DNA of 64,000 nucleotides from Massilia sp. WG5 (GTDB lineage: Bacteria > Pseudomonadota > Gammaproteobacteria > Burkholderiales > Burkholderiaceae_D): contig NZ_CP012640.2 in assembly GCF_001412595.2 (NCBI RefSeq), positions 5,949,802-6,013,801 on the forward strand, given 5' to 3'. Below the pieces are notes generated by a model. It searched no databases, was not told the DNA's origin, and worked only from the letters and a program-made list of their open reading frames with translations. Made by a program: the position numbers and the translations under genes. Of this stretch, positions 16,011 to 27,160 are shown piece by piece. The stretch's first letter is position 1. Each line of letters opens with the position of its first letter.

Positions 16011-17660
16011 ATGACAAGCTCATTGGCAAGCTCGGTCGCTGCAGAGTTAAGCCCTTCGGCCTACGTCGACAGCTTCGCGCGGGACCATCTCCCGCCGGCC
16101 GGCGAATGGCCCGATTTCCTCTTCGATCTCCCTGAACTGCAGTACCCGGCGCGCCTGAACTGCGTGGCCGAGCTGCTCGACCGCCATGTGGCCGAGGGCC
16201 GCGGCGCGCGCCGCGCCGTGCTGGGCGCGCACCTGGACTGGAGCTATGCCGAGCTGCAGCGCCAGGTCGACCGCATCGCCCACGTGCTGCGCACGGAGAT
16301 GGGCCTGGCGCCGGGCAATCGCGTGCTGCTGCGCGGCGCGAATTGCCCGATGATGGCGGCCGCCATCCTGGCCGTGCTGAAGGCCGGCCTGATCGCGGTG
16401 CCGACCATGCCGCTGCTGCGCGCGCGCGAGCTGGGCGTGATCCTCGACAAGGCGAAGGTGGACGCGGTGCTGTGCGCACGGGCGCTGGCGGCGGAACTGG
16501 ATACCGCGCTGGCGCAGTCGGCCGGCCATGCGCCGGCGGTGTATTTCGACGACCCCGGCGATCCGGATAGCCTGGAAGCGCGCATGGCGCGGCACGACGC
16601 GCCCTTCGCGGCGCTGGAAACGGCGGCCGACGACATCTGCCTGATCAGCTTCACCTCGGGCACCACCGGTGTCCCGAAAGGCACCATGCACTTCCATCGC
16701 GACGTGCTGGCGATCTGCGACTGCTTCCCGAAGCACACGCTGGGCGCGCGCGCGAATGATGTCTTCATCGGCACGCCGCCGCTGGCCTTCACCTTCGGCC
16801 TCGGCGGCCTGCTGCTGTTCCCGCTGCGCGTGGGCGCGGCCGCGGTGCTGCTGGAGAAGCTGACGCCCGAGGGCCTGCTGGCGGCCATCGAAGGCTTCCG
16901 CGCCACCGTGTGCTTCACCGCGCCGACCTTCTACCGCCAGATGACGCCGCTGGTCCCCGGGCACGATATCGCGTCGCTGCACGCCTGCGTGTCGGCCGGC
17001 GAAGCGCTGCCGCTGGCCACCCGCGACGCCTGGCGCGCCGCCACCGGCATCGAGATGATCGACGGGATCGGCGCCACCGAGCTCCTGCACATCTTCATCT
17101 CCGCCAGCGGCGCGGACGTGCGGCCCGGCGCGACCGGCAAGCCGGTGCCGGGCTATGCGGCCTGCATCCTCGATGCGAAGGGCGAGCCGGTCGGCCCCGG
17201 CGTGATCGGACGGCTGGCGGTCAAGGGACCGACCGGCTGCCGCTACCTGGCCGACGAGCGCCAGCGCCAGTACGTGCTGAACGGCTGGAACCTGACCGGC
17301 GACGCCTACGAGATGGACGCCGACGGTTACTTCCATTACCGCGCGAGGACGGATGACATGATCATCTCGGCCGGCTACAACATCGCCGGCGCCGAGGTCG
17401 AGGAGGTGCTGCTGAGCCATCCGGCGGTGCTCGAGTGCGGCGTGGTGGGACGCGCCGACGAGGAGCGCGGCCAGATCGTCGAAGCCCATATCGTGCTCGA
17501 GCCCGGCGTCGAGGCATCGCCGGAACTGGTGCGCACGCTGCAGGACTTCGTCAAGGAGCGCATCGCGCCCTATAAATACCCGCGCGCCGTGCGTTTTACC
17601 GACAAGCTGCCGCGCACCGAAACGGGCAAGCTGCAGCGCTTCAAACTTCGCGAATCGTGA
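16011..17660 (+). CDS. abmG: Benzoate-CoA ligase family protein, probable 2-aminobenzoate-CoA ligase
   Basis: A 549-residue cytosolic adenylate-forming enzyme. The P-loop-like motif [19 protein letters not shown], the A5 motif [15 protein letters not shown] and the A8 hinge [20 protein letters not shown] are intact, with the catalytic Lys near the end in [13 protein letters not shown]. It makes an aryl-CoA from ATP, CoA and an aromatic acid. The choice of 2-aminobenzoate (anthranilate) rests on context: the next gene is the fused monooxygenase/reductase that acts on 2-aminobenzoyl-CoA in the pathway described for Azoarcus evansii. Benzoate or salicylate are alternatives. It is first in a seven-gene operon behind an inverted repeat. 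Confidence 0.85.
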   Translation: MTSSLASSVAAELSPSAYVDSFARDHLPPAGEWPDFLFDLPELQYPARLNCVAELLDRHVAEGRGARRAVLGAHLDWSYAELQRQVDRIAHVLRTEMGLAPGNRVLLRGANCPMMAAAILAVLKAGLIAVPTMPLLRARELGVILDKAKVDAVLCARALAAELDTALAQSAGHAPAVYFDDPGDPDSLEARMARHDAPFAALETAADDICLISFTSGTTGVPKGTMHFHRDVLAICDCFPKHTLGARANDVFIGTPPLAFTFGLGGLLLFPLRVGAAAVLLEKLTPEGLLAAIEGFRATVCFTAPTFYRQMTPLVPGHDIASLHACVSAGEALPLATRDAWRAATGIEMIDGIGATELLHIFISASGADVRPGATGKPVPGYAACILDAKGEPVGPGVIGRLAVKGPTGCRYLADERQRQYVLNGWNLTGDAYEMDADGYFHYRARTDDMIISAGYNIAGAEVEEVLLSHPAVLECGVVGRADEERGQIVEAHIVLEPGVEASPELVRTLQDFVKERIAPYKYPRAVRFTDKLPRTETGKLQRFKLRES

Positions 17661-17667
17661 ACATCGT

Positions 17668-20042
<2,375 letters not shown>

Positions 20043-20043
<1 letters not shown>

Positions 20044-20798
20044 TGGATACCCTGAGCGGAAAACACGCCGTGGTGACGGGCGCCAGCCGGGGCATCGGGC
20101 TGGCGATCGCGCGCAGCCTGGCGGAGCAGGGCGCGCGCGTCACGCTGATGGCGCGCGACGCGGCGGCGCTGGAAGCGGCCGCTGGCCAACTCGGCGCCGC
20201 TGCGGCATGGCAGCTGGCGGACGTGGCCGACCAGGCCAGCGTGGCCGCGGCTTTCGAACGCGCCGGCACGGTCGACATCCTGGTCAACAACGCCGGCCAG
20301 GCCAGCTCGAGCCCCTTCCTGCGGACCGACGAAGCCCTGTGGCAGGGCATGCTGGAGGTGAACCTCACGGGCGCCTATCGCTGCATCCAGGCGGCGCTGC
20401 CGTCGATGCTTGAGGCGCGCTGGGGGCGCATCGTCAACGTCGCCTCCACGGCCGGGCTGACGGGCTACCGCTACGTGGCCGCCTATTGCGCCGCCAAGCA
20501 CGGCCTGGTCGGCCTCACGCGCGCGCTGGCGCTGGAGCTGGCCACCAAAGGCATCACCGTGAACGCGGTCTGTCCGGGCTACACCGAGACCGATATCGTG
20601 CGCGAGGCCATCGCCAACATCGTGCGCAAGACCGGCCGCACGGAAGCGCAGGCGCGCGCCGAGCTGGCGGCCGCCAATCCGCAGGGACGGCTGGTGCAGC
20701 CGGAGGAAGTCGCGCACGCGGTGACGATGCTGTGCATGCCGGCGGCGGCGGCCATGAACGGCCAGGCCATCGCGGTGGCCGGCGGGGAAGTGCTGTGA
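20043..20798 (+). CDS. Short-chain dehydrogenase/reductase of the 2-aminobenzoate operon
   Basis: A 251-residue classical [23 protein letters not shown] binds the cofactor, [10 protein letters not shown] is the NNAG motif, and [20 protein letters not shown] contains the Ser-Tyr-Lys triad (Y-x3-K in YCAAK). It presumably oxidises or reduces a 3-hydroxyacyl-CoA-like or cyclic ketone intermediate after the dearomatising step. The start overlaps the abmA stop and its stop overlaps the marR GTG (GTGA), so it is embedded in a translationally coupled chain. The exact substrate is inferred from context only. Confidence 0.85.
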
Positions 20799-21244
20799 AG
20801 GCGCGCGAGCAGCACCAGGCGCTCAAGCTCTGGCTGCGCATGCTGGGCTGCACCACGCGGGTCGAGAACGCGGTCCGCAGCCGCCTGCGTACCGCCTTCG
20901 GCATCACGCTGCCGCGCTTCGACCTGATGGCCCAGCTGGAGCGCCAGCCGGCGGGGCTGCGGATGGGCGAGCTGTCGAAACGGATGATGGTCACCGGCGG
21001 CAACGTCACCGGCATCGCCGGCCAGCTTGAACGCGAAGGGCTGGTGGCGCGCGCGCCCGACCCGCAGGACGGGCGCGCCTTCGTGCTGAAGCTCACGCCG
21101 CAGGGCCAGGCCGCCTTTGCCGAGATGGCCGCCGTCCACGAAGACTGGGTGGCGGAGCTGTTCAGCGAGGTGCCCGTCGAGGACATCGCGACCATGATTT
21201 CGCTGCTCGACACCATGAAGCAGCGCCTGAAGGACCAAGAGTAG
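20795..21244 (+). CDS. MarR family transcriptional regulator
   Basis: A 149-residue winged-helix repressor starting at a GTG that overlaps the SDR stop. The recognition region is MGELSKRMMVTGGNVTGIAGQ and the wing is PDPQDGRAFVLKLTPQG, both typical of MarR. MarR proteins of aromatic-acid CoA pathways are usually released from DNA by an aryl-CoA. Being inside the operon, it probably autoregulates the whole cluster, and the inverted repeat at 15949-15968 is its likely operator. The ligand is not visible in the sequence. Confidence 0.9.
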   Translation: MKAREQHQALKLWLRMLGCTTRVENAVRSRLRTAFGITLPRFDLMAQLERQPAGLRMGELSKRMMVTGGNVTGIAGQLEREGLVARAPDPQDGRAFVLKLTPQGQAAFAEMAAVHEDWVAELFSEVPVEDIATMISLLDTMKQRLKDQE

Positions 21245-21269
21245 GCAAATACAGGATTAGGAGAACACC

Positions 21270-22124
21270 ATGCGTTACCTGCAGGGCGAGCCGCATTCGC
21301 TGCCGCGCAACCGCGCGCAGCTCTCGAGCTACCACGCCGAACATTTCCGCTACGAGGCCGCGAACGGCGTCGCCACCATCACCCTCGACCGCCCGGAGCG
21401 CAAGAACCCGCTGACCTTCGACTCTTATGCCGAGCTGCGCGACCTGTTCCGCGCGCTGGCGTATGCGGACGACGTCAAGGCGGTGGTGATCGCCGGCAGC
21501 GGCGGGAATTTCTGCTCCGGCGGCGACGTCCACGAGATCATCGGCCCGCTGACCAAGCTCGACATGCCCGGCCTGCTGGCCTTCACCCGCATGACCGGCG
21601 ACGCCGTCAAGGCGATGCGCGCCTGCCCGCAGCCGATCGTGGCGGCGGTCGACGGCGTCTGCGCGGGCGCCGGTGCGATCCTGGCGATGGCTTCCGACCT
21701 GCGTTTCGCGACACCGCGCACCAGGACCGCCTTCCTGTTCACGCGCGTCGGCCTGGCCGGCTGCGACATGGGCGCCTGCTCGATCCTGCCGCGCCTGATC
21801 GGCCAGGGGCGGGCGGCGGAGCTGCTGTACACCGGACGCGCGATGTCGGCCGAGGAGGGCGAGCGCTGGGGCTTCTATAACCGCCTGTGCGAGCCGGATG
21901 CGGTGCTGGCCGAGGCGCAGCTTCTCGCCCGCAGCCTGGCCGACGGGCCGGTTTTCGCGCACGGCATGACCAAGAAGATGCTGCAGCAGGAGTGGAGCAT
22001 GGGGATCGACGAGGCCATCGAGGCCGAGGCCCAGGCCCAGGCGATCTGCATGGCGACCAACGATTTCCATCGCGCCTACCACGCCTTCGTGGCGAAGCAG
22101 AAACCGGTCTTCGAGGGAGACTGA
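21270..22124 (+). CDS. Enoyl-CoA hydratase/isomerase family protein
   Basis: A 284-residue crotonase-fold enzyme. The CoA-binding and oxyanion motifs are [20 protein letters not shown] and [13 protein letters not shown], and the second oxyanion helix is [20 protein letters not shown]. The usual glutamate region reads [17 protein letters not shown], so the acid/base set differs from standard crotonase and the reaction could be hydration, isomerisation or hydrolytic ring cleavage. It has a 30-residue N-terminal extension. It follows marR after 25 bases, with its own AGGAG site, and lies in a beta-oxidation-like set that would process the dearomatised ring. Confidence 0.85.
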   Translation: MRYLQGEPHSLPRNRAQLSSYHAEHFRYEAANGVATITLDRPERKNPLTFDSYAELRDLFRALAYADDVKAVVIAGSGGNFCSGGDVHEIIGPLTKLDMPGLLAFTRMTGDAVKAMRACPQPIVAAVDGVCAGAGAILAMASDLRFATPRTRTAFLFTRVGLAGCDMGACSILPRLIGQGRAAELLYTGRAMSAEEGERWGFYNRLCEPDAVLAEAQLLARSLADGPVFAHGMTKKMLQQEWSMGIDEAIEAEAQAQAICMATNDFHRAYHAFVAKQKPVFEGD

Positions 22125-22125
22125 G

Positions 22126-23283
22126 ATGGCGGACAAACGCTACCTGGAGTGGCCCTTCTTCGACGGCCGCCACCTCGACCTCGAAAGCGCGCTGGACGAA
22201 TGGGCTGCACAGAACGTGCGCGGCCTGCACGGCGCCGACGTCGATGCGGATTGCCGCCGGCTGGTGCGCCTGCTGGGCGAGGGCGGCTGGCTGCGCCATG
22301 CGATCGCCGCCGACGCGCACGGAGTCGATACACGCGCGATCTGCCTGATCCGCGAGACCCTGGCGCGGCATAACGGCCTCGCCGACTTCGCCTTCGCCAT
22401 GCAGGGACTCGGCTCGGGCGCGATCAGCCTGTTCGGCGCCGAAGGCCTGCGCGAGCATTACCTGCCGCGGGTCGCGCGCGGCGAGGCGATCGCCGCCTTC
22501 GCACTGTCCGAACCGGGCGCCGGCTCGGATGTGGCGGCGATGCAGTGCGCGGCACGGCTGGATGGCGACGCCTACGTGCTGGATGGCGAGAAGACCTGGA
22601 TCTCGAACGGCGGCATCGCCGACTTCTACGTGGTGTTCGCACGCACCGGCGAGGCGCCCGGCGCGCGCGGCATCAGCGCCTTCGTGGTCGACGCCGGCAC
22701 GCCCGGCTTCGCGATCGCCGAGCGCATCGAGGTGATCGCGCCGCATCCGCTGGCGCGCCTGCGCTTCGAGGGCTGCAGGATTCCGGCCAGCCGGCGCATC
22801 GGCGAAGCGGGGCAGGGCTTCAAGGTGGCGATGGCGACCCTGGACGTGTTCCGCACCTCGGTGGCGGCCGCCGCGCTGGGCTTCGCGCGGCGCGCCTTCG
22901 ACGAGGCGCTGGCGCTTGCCACCTCGCGCCGGATGTTCGGCCAGCTTCTTTCGGACTTCCAGCTGACCCAGGCGAAGCTGGCGGAGATGGCGACCAGGAT
23001 CGACGCCAGCGCGCTGCTGACCTACCGCGCCGCCTGGCAGCGCGACCGCGGCGGGAAGGTGACCAAGGAAGCGGCGATGGCCAAGATGACGGCGACCGAA
23101 TCGGCCCAGCAGGTGATCGACGCGGCGGTGCAGATGTTCGGCGGCCTGGGCGTGACCAGCGGCCATCCGGCCGAGCAGCTCTACCGGGAGATCCGCGCGC
23201 TGCGCATCTACGAGGGCGCGACCGAGGTGCAGCAGCTGATCATCGCGCGCGAACTGCTGAAGGAAGCGAAGGAAGCGCCATGA
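22126..23283 (+). CDS. Acyl-CoA dehydrogenase
   Basis: A 385-residue FAD enzyme with the three-part fold. [20 protein letters not shown] is the flavin-contacting signature 1, [17 protein letters not shown] follows, and the C-terminal [18 protein letters not shown] is signature 2. It introduces a double bond alpha-beta to a CoA thioester and passes electrons to ETF. It starts 1 base after the hydratase stop with GAGGGAGA as ribosome site, and its TGA overlaps the Rid gene. In this cluster it probably acts on a ring-derived dicarboxylyl- or cyclohexane-CoA intermediate, by analogy with the beta-oxidation enzymes of the Azoarcus pathway. Confidence 0.92.
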   Translation: MADKRYLEWPFFDGRHLDLESALDEWAAQNVRGLHGADVDADCRRLVRLLGEGGWLRHAIAADAHGVDTRAICLIRETLARHNGLADFAFAMQGLGSGAISLFGAEGLREHYLPRVARGEAIAAFALSEPGAGSDVAAMQCAARLDGDAYVLDGEKTWISNGGIADFYVVFARTGEAPGARGISAFVVDAGTPGFAIAERIEVIAPHPLARLRFEGCRIPASRRIGEAGQGFKVAMATLDVFRTSVAAAALGFARRAFDEALALATSRRMFGQLLSDFQLTQAKLAEMATRIDASALLTYRAAWQRDRGGKVTKEAAMAKMTATESAQQVIDAAVQMFGGLGVTSGHPAEQLYREIRALRIYEGATEVQQLIIARELLKEAKEAP

Positions 23284-23678
23284 TGGATATTCTGCAGCCA
23301 CCGGGCTGGCCGCGTCCGCGCGGCTATTCGAACGGCGTCGCCGCCAGCGGGCGCCAGATTTTCGTGAGCGGGATGATCGGCTGGAACGCCGGCGGCCATT
23401 TCGAGAGCGACGATTTCGCCGCGCAGGCGCGCCAGGCGCTGCTGAACGTGGTCGAGGTGCTGCGCGAAGCGGGCGCCGGACCGCAGCACATCGTGCGCAT
23501 GACCTGGTACGTGCTCGACAAGCGCGAGTACCTGGCGGCGTCCGGCGCGCTGGGCGCGGCCTACCGGGAAATCATCGGCAAGCATTACCCGGCGATGACC
23601 GCGGTCGAAGTCCGCGCCCTGATCGAGGATCGGGCGCGGGTCGAGATCGAGGTGACGGCGGTGCTGCCGGAAACCTGA
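23280..23678 (+). CDS. RidA/YjgF family protein lacking the catalytic arginine
   Basis: A 132-residue member of the Rid (YER057c/UK114) family, a trimeric barrel: [59 protein letters not shown]. In deaminating RidA proteins the active-site loop reads PARSxxEV with an Arg that binds the substrate carboxylate. Here it reads PAMTAVEV, so the Arg is replaced by Met. It is therefore unlikely to be a classic 2-aminoacrylate deaminase and belongs to an uncharacterised Rid branch. ATGATG allows a start at 23280 or 23283; the former overlaps the dehydrogenase stop. Last gene of the operon. Confidence 0.85.
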   Translation: MMDILQPPGWPRPRGYSNGVAASGRQIFVSGMIGWNAGGHFESDDFAAQARQALLNVVEVLREAGAGPQHIVRMTWYVLDKREYLAASGALGAAYREIIGKHYPAMTAVEVRALIEDRARVEIEVTAVLPET

Positions 23679-23684
23679 GCCGCG

Positions 23685-24116
23685 TCAGGCTGCGCCGTCC
23701 GGGAGGGCGGCGATGATGCGCGCCGCGATCTCCTTCAGGTGCGCCATGTCCGCGGTATCGCGGGCGTGCGGCCGCAGGGCCGCCGCTTCGTGCCGCGGGA
23801 CGATATGGAAGTGCACGTGCGGCACGGTCTGGCCGGCCGCGCTGCCGTTGAACTGGGCGACCATGATGCCGGGCGCCTTCATGGCCGCCTTGACCGCGGT
23901 CGCCAGGCGCCTGGTGGTGCGGATGCAGGCCGCGGCGCTCTCGTCGGACAGTTCGAACAGCTCGACCGCCGCTTCCTTCGGGATCACGAGGACATGGCCG
24001 TCGGCCTGCGGCATGATGTCCATGATCGCGATGGTGGCCTCGTCTTCGTACAGCCGGATCGAGGGGAGTTCGCCGCGCAGGATGCGGGCGAAAGGGTTTT
24101 GTTGATCGTAGCTCAT
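23685..24116 (-). CDS. HIT family protein
   Basis: A 143-residue protein with the histidine triad VPHVHFHIVPRH (HxHxH) that forms a nucleotidyl-His intermediate, and the start NPFARILRGELPSIRLYED typical of Hint-like HIT proteins. Such enzymes hydrolyse AMP-lysine, dinucleoside polyphosphates or other nucleotide phosphoramidates. The start at 24116 (MSYDQQNPF) is chosen; an upstream TTG would add three residues. It runs convergently to the 2-aminobenzoate operon and lies 12 bases downstream of the cyanophycinase-like gene, possibly co-transcribed with it. Confidence 0.92.
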   Translation of the reverse strand: MSYDQQNPFARILRGELPSIRLYEDEATIAIMDIMPQADGHVLVIPKEAAVELFELSDESAAACIRTTRRLATAVKAAMKAPGIMVAQFNGSAAGQTVPHVHFHIVPRHEAAALRPHARDTADMAHLKEIAARIIAALPDGAA

Positions 24117-24128
24117 GCGTGGCAAGAC

Positions 24129-25400
24129 TCAGCGCACCGCATTGCCCAGCACCGCGCCGCCCGCCGTGCCGTAGTAATACGGGCCGTTCAGCGAGGAGCC
24201 GTCGTTGTAGGTCTGCACGGTTTGCGAGTTCCAGTTGGAGGTGTTGAACGAAGCGCTCGCCTTGAAGCTGTACTGCGGCGCCGACGGGTAGGGAGAGGAC
24301 TTGGCCGGCTGCGCGCTCAGGCGGTAGACCTGGATGCCGCTGTTGTCGACCAGCGGCTTGCCGGCCACGCACTGCGCCGGCGCACCGGTGTACTTCACGA
24401 AGTAGGCGGAATTCTGCGCGGTGTAGAGCGGGTTCGTGTTCTCGGCGTTGTACGGGTTCGCCGCCAGTTCCGCCCTGGCGCTGCCCGGCGCGCCCGAGAT
24501 CAGCAGCGCGGTTTCCTCGTCGATGCCGATGCCGGCGACCTCGCCGTAGTTGACCACGCCGCCGCTGCAGCCATTGCCGACCCGGGCCACGAAGGAGAAC
24601 AGGCGGCCGAGGCGGTCGCGCGTGTTGAAATGCGTGTCGGTGACGGTCCTGGCCAGCGCTGCGATGTCCACGAAGCTGCCGGTCTGGACGAACTTCTTCG
24701 ACGAGGTGTTCAGCGGGTCGAGCGTGACGTATTTGTTGAACGGATCGCCCAGCGCCGCCGGCGATTCGACGGCGCCGTTCAGGGCCGCGAAGGCGTACTG
24801 GCCCAGCATCGCGGTGCCGGCGCTGGTGCCGCCGACCGGGATCCCGGCCGCAATCGCTTTCTGGATCAGGGTGTTCAGGGAGGTGCTCTGCCAGTAGTTG
24901 TAGTAATCGGCCTGGTCGCCGCCGGCGATGAAGATGGCGCTGGCGCGCCCGACGACCTTCAGCACGAAGGGGTCCTCGGCCGCCGCGCGGCTCGGGATGA
25001 CCAGGGTTTCGACCGACGTCAGCCCCAGGTCGGCGCCGCCGACCGTTTCATAGCCCCTGGGGCTGGTGCTGTCGACCTGCCCGAGGCGGCTGTAGATGTA
25101 GGGGTTGTAGGCATCGGTGCCGGTGGCGCGGATGATCACGAAGCGCCCGCCGGTGGTTTTCGAGACGCCGGCGCGGGCGATCATCCAGCGGAAGGCTTCG
25201 CCGACGTCATAGCCGCCGCCGACCAGGGCGACCGAGGGACTGCAGGCGCCCTGCACGCAGGAGACCGGCCTGGCCGAGACGGCGCTCGACTCCGGATTCC
25301 CGAGATAGGAATAGGTATAGCCTTTCCCCGCCGTCGCGGCATTCGAGGCCGACACGAGGACGAACAGTGCGGCGCACAGGGTCTGCTGACGGAACTTCAT
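24129..25400 (-). CDS. Exported cyanophycinase-like serine peptidase (S51 family)
   Basis: A 423-residue protein with a signal peptide (MKFRQQTLCAALFVLVSASN, cleavage near NAATA-GK) and an S51-type core: SVALVGGGYDVGEAFRWMI, FIAGGDQADYYNYW, and GIPVGGTSAGTAMLGQYA with the nucleophile Ser in GTSAG. Cyanophycinases split the Asp-Arg polymer cyanophycin into dipeptides; exported forms occur in non-cyanobacteria that feed on the released polymer. No cyanophycin synthetase or isoaspartyl dipeptidase is in the window. A C-terminal extension of about 100 residues (from about AQPAKSSPYPSAPQYSF) is rich in Ser, Asn and Tyr. The start is at 25400, with GGAG upstream. Confidence 0.85.
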   Translation of the reverse strand: MKFRQQTLCAALFVLVSASNAATAGKGYTYSYLGNPESSAVSARPVSCVQGACSPSVALVGGGYDVGEAFRWMIARAGVSKTTGGRFVIIRATGTDAYNPYIYSRLGQVDSTSPRGYETVGGADLGLTSVETLVIPSRAAAEDPFVLKVVGRASAIFIAGGDQADYYNYWQSTSLNTLIQKAIAAGIPVGGTSAGTAMLGQYAFAALNGAVESPAALGDPFNKYVTLDPLNTSSKKFVQTGSFVDIAALARTVTDTHFNTRDRLGRLFSFVARVGNGCSGGVVNYGEVAGIGIDEETALLISGAPGSARAELAANPYNAENTNPLYTAQNSAYFVKYTGAPAQCVAGKPLVDNSGIQVYRLSAQPAKSSPYPSAPQYSFKASASFNTSNWNSQTVQTYNDGSSLNGPYYYGTAGGAVLGNAVR

Positions 25401-25531
25401 GAAACCTCCGCGGAAAAGTGATCGGTGAGCCTGCCGGGCTCGCCTCGAAACCTTAGCAGATTTATCGAAATATAAATACGCCGATTGTCGCGAATGCAAC
25501 GCTGTCGCTGACGCGGCAGGCTTGCAGCTCG

Positions 25532-25580
25532 GTATATGATGTGTATATACTCCGTATATGGAACATATTTGGAGCATATG
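25532..25580 (+). promoter_or_regulatory. Helically phased AT-rich repeats, candidate operator of the ParD-like/map pair
   Basis: GTATAT begins at 25532, 25543 and 25554, that is every 11 bp, and CATAT begins at 25564 and 25575, also 11 bp apart. One copy is the palindrome GTATATAC (25543-25550). The series ends at the start codon of the ParD-like gene, which has a predicted ribbon-helix-helix-type fold, so cooperative autorepression is a natural reading. The local AT content is far above the flanks. Confidence 0.55.
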
Positions 25581-25793
25581 ATGGGTATCGTGAATATCGA
25601 CGACGAACTGCACGACCAGATCCGCAAGGCGAGCGGGGTGTCCTGCCGCTCGATCAACGCGCAGGCCGCCTTCTGGATCAAGATCGGCATGCTGTGCGAG
25701 ATGCACCCGACCCAGAGTTTCAATGAGATCGTCGTGCGCGAGCTGAGGGAGGCCGGGGTCGAGGCGCTGGCGCCGAAAGCGGCCGCCTCATGA
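25581..25793 (+). CDS. ParD-like family DNA-binding protein (putative antitoxin/regulator)
   Basis: A 70-residue protein resembling the ParD-like antitoxin family: MGIVNIDDELHDQIRKASG, then SCRSINAQAAFWIKIGMLCE, and SFNEIVVRELREAG. The first strand and helices match a ribbon-helix-helix-like DNA binder. No ParE-type toxin is adjacent; instead the gene overlaps the methionine aminopeptidase gene by ATGA. GGAG at 25571-25574 fits the ATG at 25581 better than the ATG at 25578. It most probably represses its own promoter through the phased repeats just upstream. Whether the pair is a toxin-antitoxin system is unknown. Confidence 0.75.
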   Translation: MGIVNIDDELHDQIRKASGVSCRSINAQAAFWIKIGMLCEMHPTQSFNEIVVRELREAGVEALAPKAAAS

Positions 25794-26548
25794 TCAAGCG
25801 TCCGGAAGAAATCAATCTGATGGCGGAATCGGGCAGGCTGCTGGCGGCGGTGTTCGGCCACCTGGACAAGCTGGACCTGATCGGCATGTCGACCATGCAG
25901 GTAAACGACCTGGCCGAGCGCCTGATCGTCGACGAGTTCAAGGCGCGCCCGGCCAGCAAGGGGCAGTACGGCTACGCCTACACCTTGAATTCCTCGCGCA
26001 ACCATGTGGTGTGCCATGGCGTGCCTTCCGCGACCGAGATCCTGAAAAGCGGGGATATCGTGAACTTCGATATCACGCTCGAGAAAAATGGCTACATCGC
26101 GGACTCCAGCAAGACCTATCTGGTCGGCGAGGTCCAGGCGCCGGCCCGGCGGCTGGTGCAGGTGACCTACGAGGCGATGTGGAAGGGCATCCGGGCGGTG
26201 CGTCCAGGCGCCAGGCTGGGCGACGTCGGCCATGCGATCGAGCGCCACGCGCGCCGCCACGGCTATTCGGTGGTGCGGGAATACTGCGGCCATGGCATCG
26301 GGCGCGAGATGCACGAGGAGCCGCAGGTTCTGCACTGGGGCCGGCCCGAGACCGGCCTGGTGCTGCGCGAGGGCATGGCGTTCACCATCGAGCCGATGCT
26401 GAACCAGGGCCGCGACGCGGTGCTGACCGAAGCCGATGGCTGGACGGTGGTGACGCGCGACGGCAAGCTGTCGGCGCAGTTCGAACATACCGTGGCCGTG
26501 ACCCGGCATGGGGTGCGGGTCCTGACCCTGCGGTCCGACGAGATTTGA
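25790..26548 (+). CDS. map: Type I methionine aminopeptidase (likely accessory paralogue)
   Basis: A 252-residue cytosolic pita-bread-fold metalloprotease that removes initiator Met. The five metal ligands are visible: two Asp in VNFDITLEKNGYIADSSKTY, His in EYCGHGIGREMHEEP, Glu in AFTIEPMLNQG and Glu in LSAQFEHTVAVT. The substrate-pocket motif NSSRNHVVCHGVPS is also present. The gene is translationally coupled to the ParD-like gene. The housekeeping map of proteobacteria normally lies near rpsB or elsewhere as a single gene, so this is probably a second, separately regulated copy; that is inference because the rest of the genome is not seen. Confidence 0.93.
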   Translation: MIKRPEEINLMAESGRLLAAVFGHLDKLDLIGMSTMQVNDLAERLIVDEFKARPASKGQYGYAYTLNSSRNHVVCHGVPSATEILKSGDIVNFDITLEKNGYIADSSKTYLVGEVQAPARRLVQVTYEAMWKGIRAVRPGARLGDVGHAIERHARRHGYSVVREYCGHGIGREMHEEPQVLHWGRPETGLVLREGMAFTIEPMLNQGRDAVLTEADGWTVVTRDGKLSAQFEHTVAVTRHGVRVLTLRSDEI

Positions 26549-26605
26549 CAAAAAGTCCAGGATTGGACAAGATATCTCCTTCATCGACACACTGAAGGAC
26601 CCGCG

Positions 26606-27160
26606 ATGCCTGTTCCCGCAAATCTCCAGGCCTACCTCGACGCCACGCCGCAGCTCGCCGAACGGGTGTACATCCATCCGTCGGCCCAGGTCATCGGCAA
26701 TGTGCGCCTGGGCGCCGATTCCTCGGTCTGGTGCAACGCCGTGCTGCGTGGCGACGTCAACGACATCGTGATCGGGACCTGCTCCAACATCCAGGACCTC
26801 ACGATGGGACACGTGTCCCACAGGACGCCGCACAAGCCGCAGGGTTCGCCCCTCGTCATCGGCGATTACGTCACCGTGGGGCACTCGGTGGTCCTGCACG
26901 GCTGCCGGATCGGCAACGAGGTCCTGGTCGGCATGGGCAGCATCGTGATGGACGACGTCGTGATTCCCGACCGCGTCATGCTCGGCGCCGGCAGCCTGGT
27001 TGCGCCCGGCAAGACGCTGGAAAGCGGTTTCCTGTATACGGGCCGCCCGGCCGTGAGAGTCCGGCCCCTCACCGAGGCGGAAGTCGGCTGGCTGCGCTAC
27101 TCGGCCGAGCACTACGTGCGGGTCAAGGACAACTACCTGAACGCGGCGGACCGCGCCTGA
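26606..27160 (+). CDS. Gamma-class carbonic anhydrase family hexapeptide-repeat protein
   Basis: A 184-residue left-handed beta-helix protein with repeated hexapeptides (SVWCNAVLRGDVNDIVIGTC, IQDLTMGHVSHRTPHKP, GHSVVLHGCRIGNEVLVGMG). The metal-binding histidines occur in GHVSH and VTVGHSVVLHG. Relatives such as YrdA and CaiE-like proteins bind zinc, but many show little carbonic anhydrase activity. A TPHKPQG insertion in the first His loop is typical of this branch. It lies directly before the DauR-like regulator with no gap (stop 27160, start 27161), so the two are co-transcribed. Confidence 0.88.
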   Translation: MPVPANLQAYLDATPQLAERVYIHPSAQVIGNVRLGADSSVWCNAVLRGDVNDIVIGTCSNIQDLTMGHVSHRTPHKPQGSPLVIGDYVTVGHSVVLHGCRIGNEVLVGMGSIVMDDVVIPDRVMLGAGSLVAPGKTLESGFLYTGRPAVRVRPLTEAEVGWLRYSAEHYVRVKDNYLNAADRA

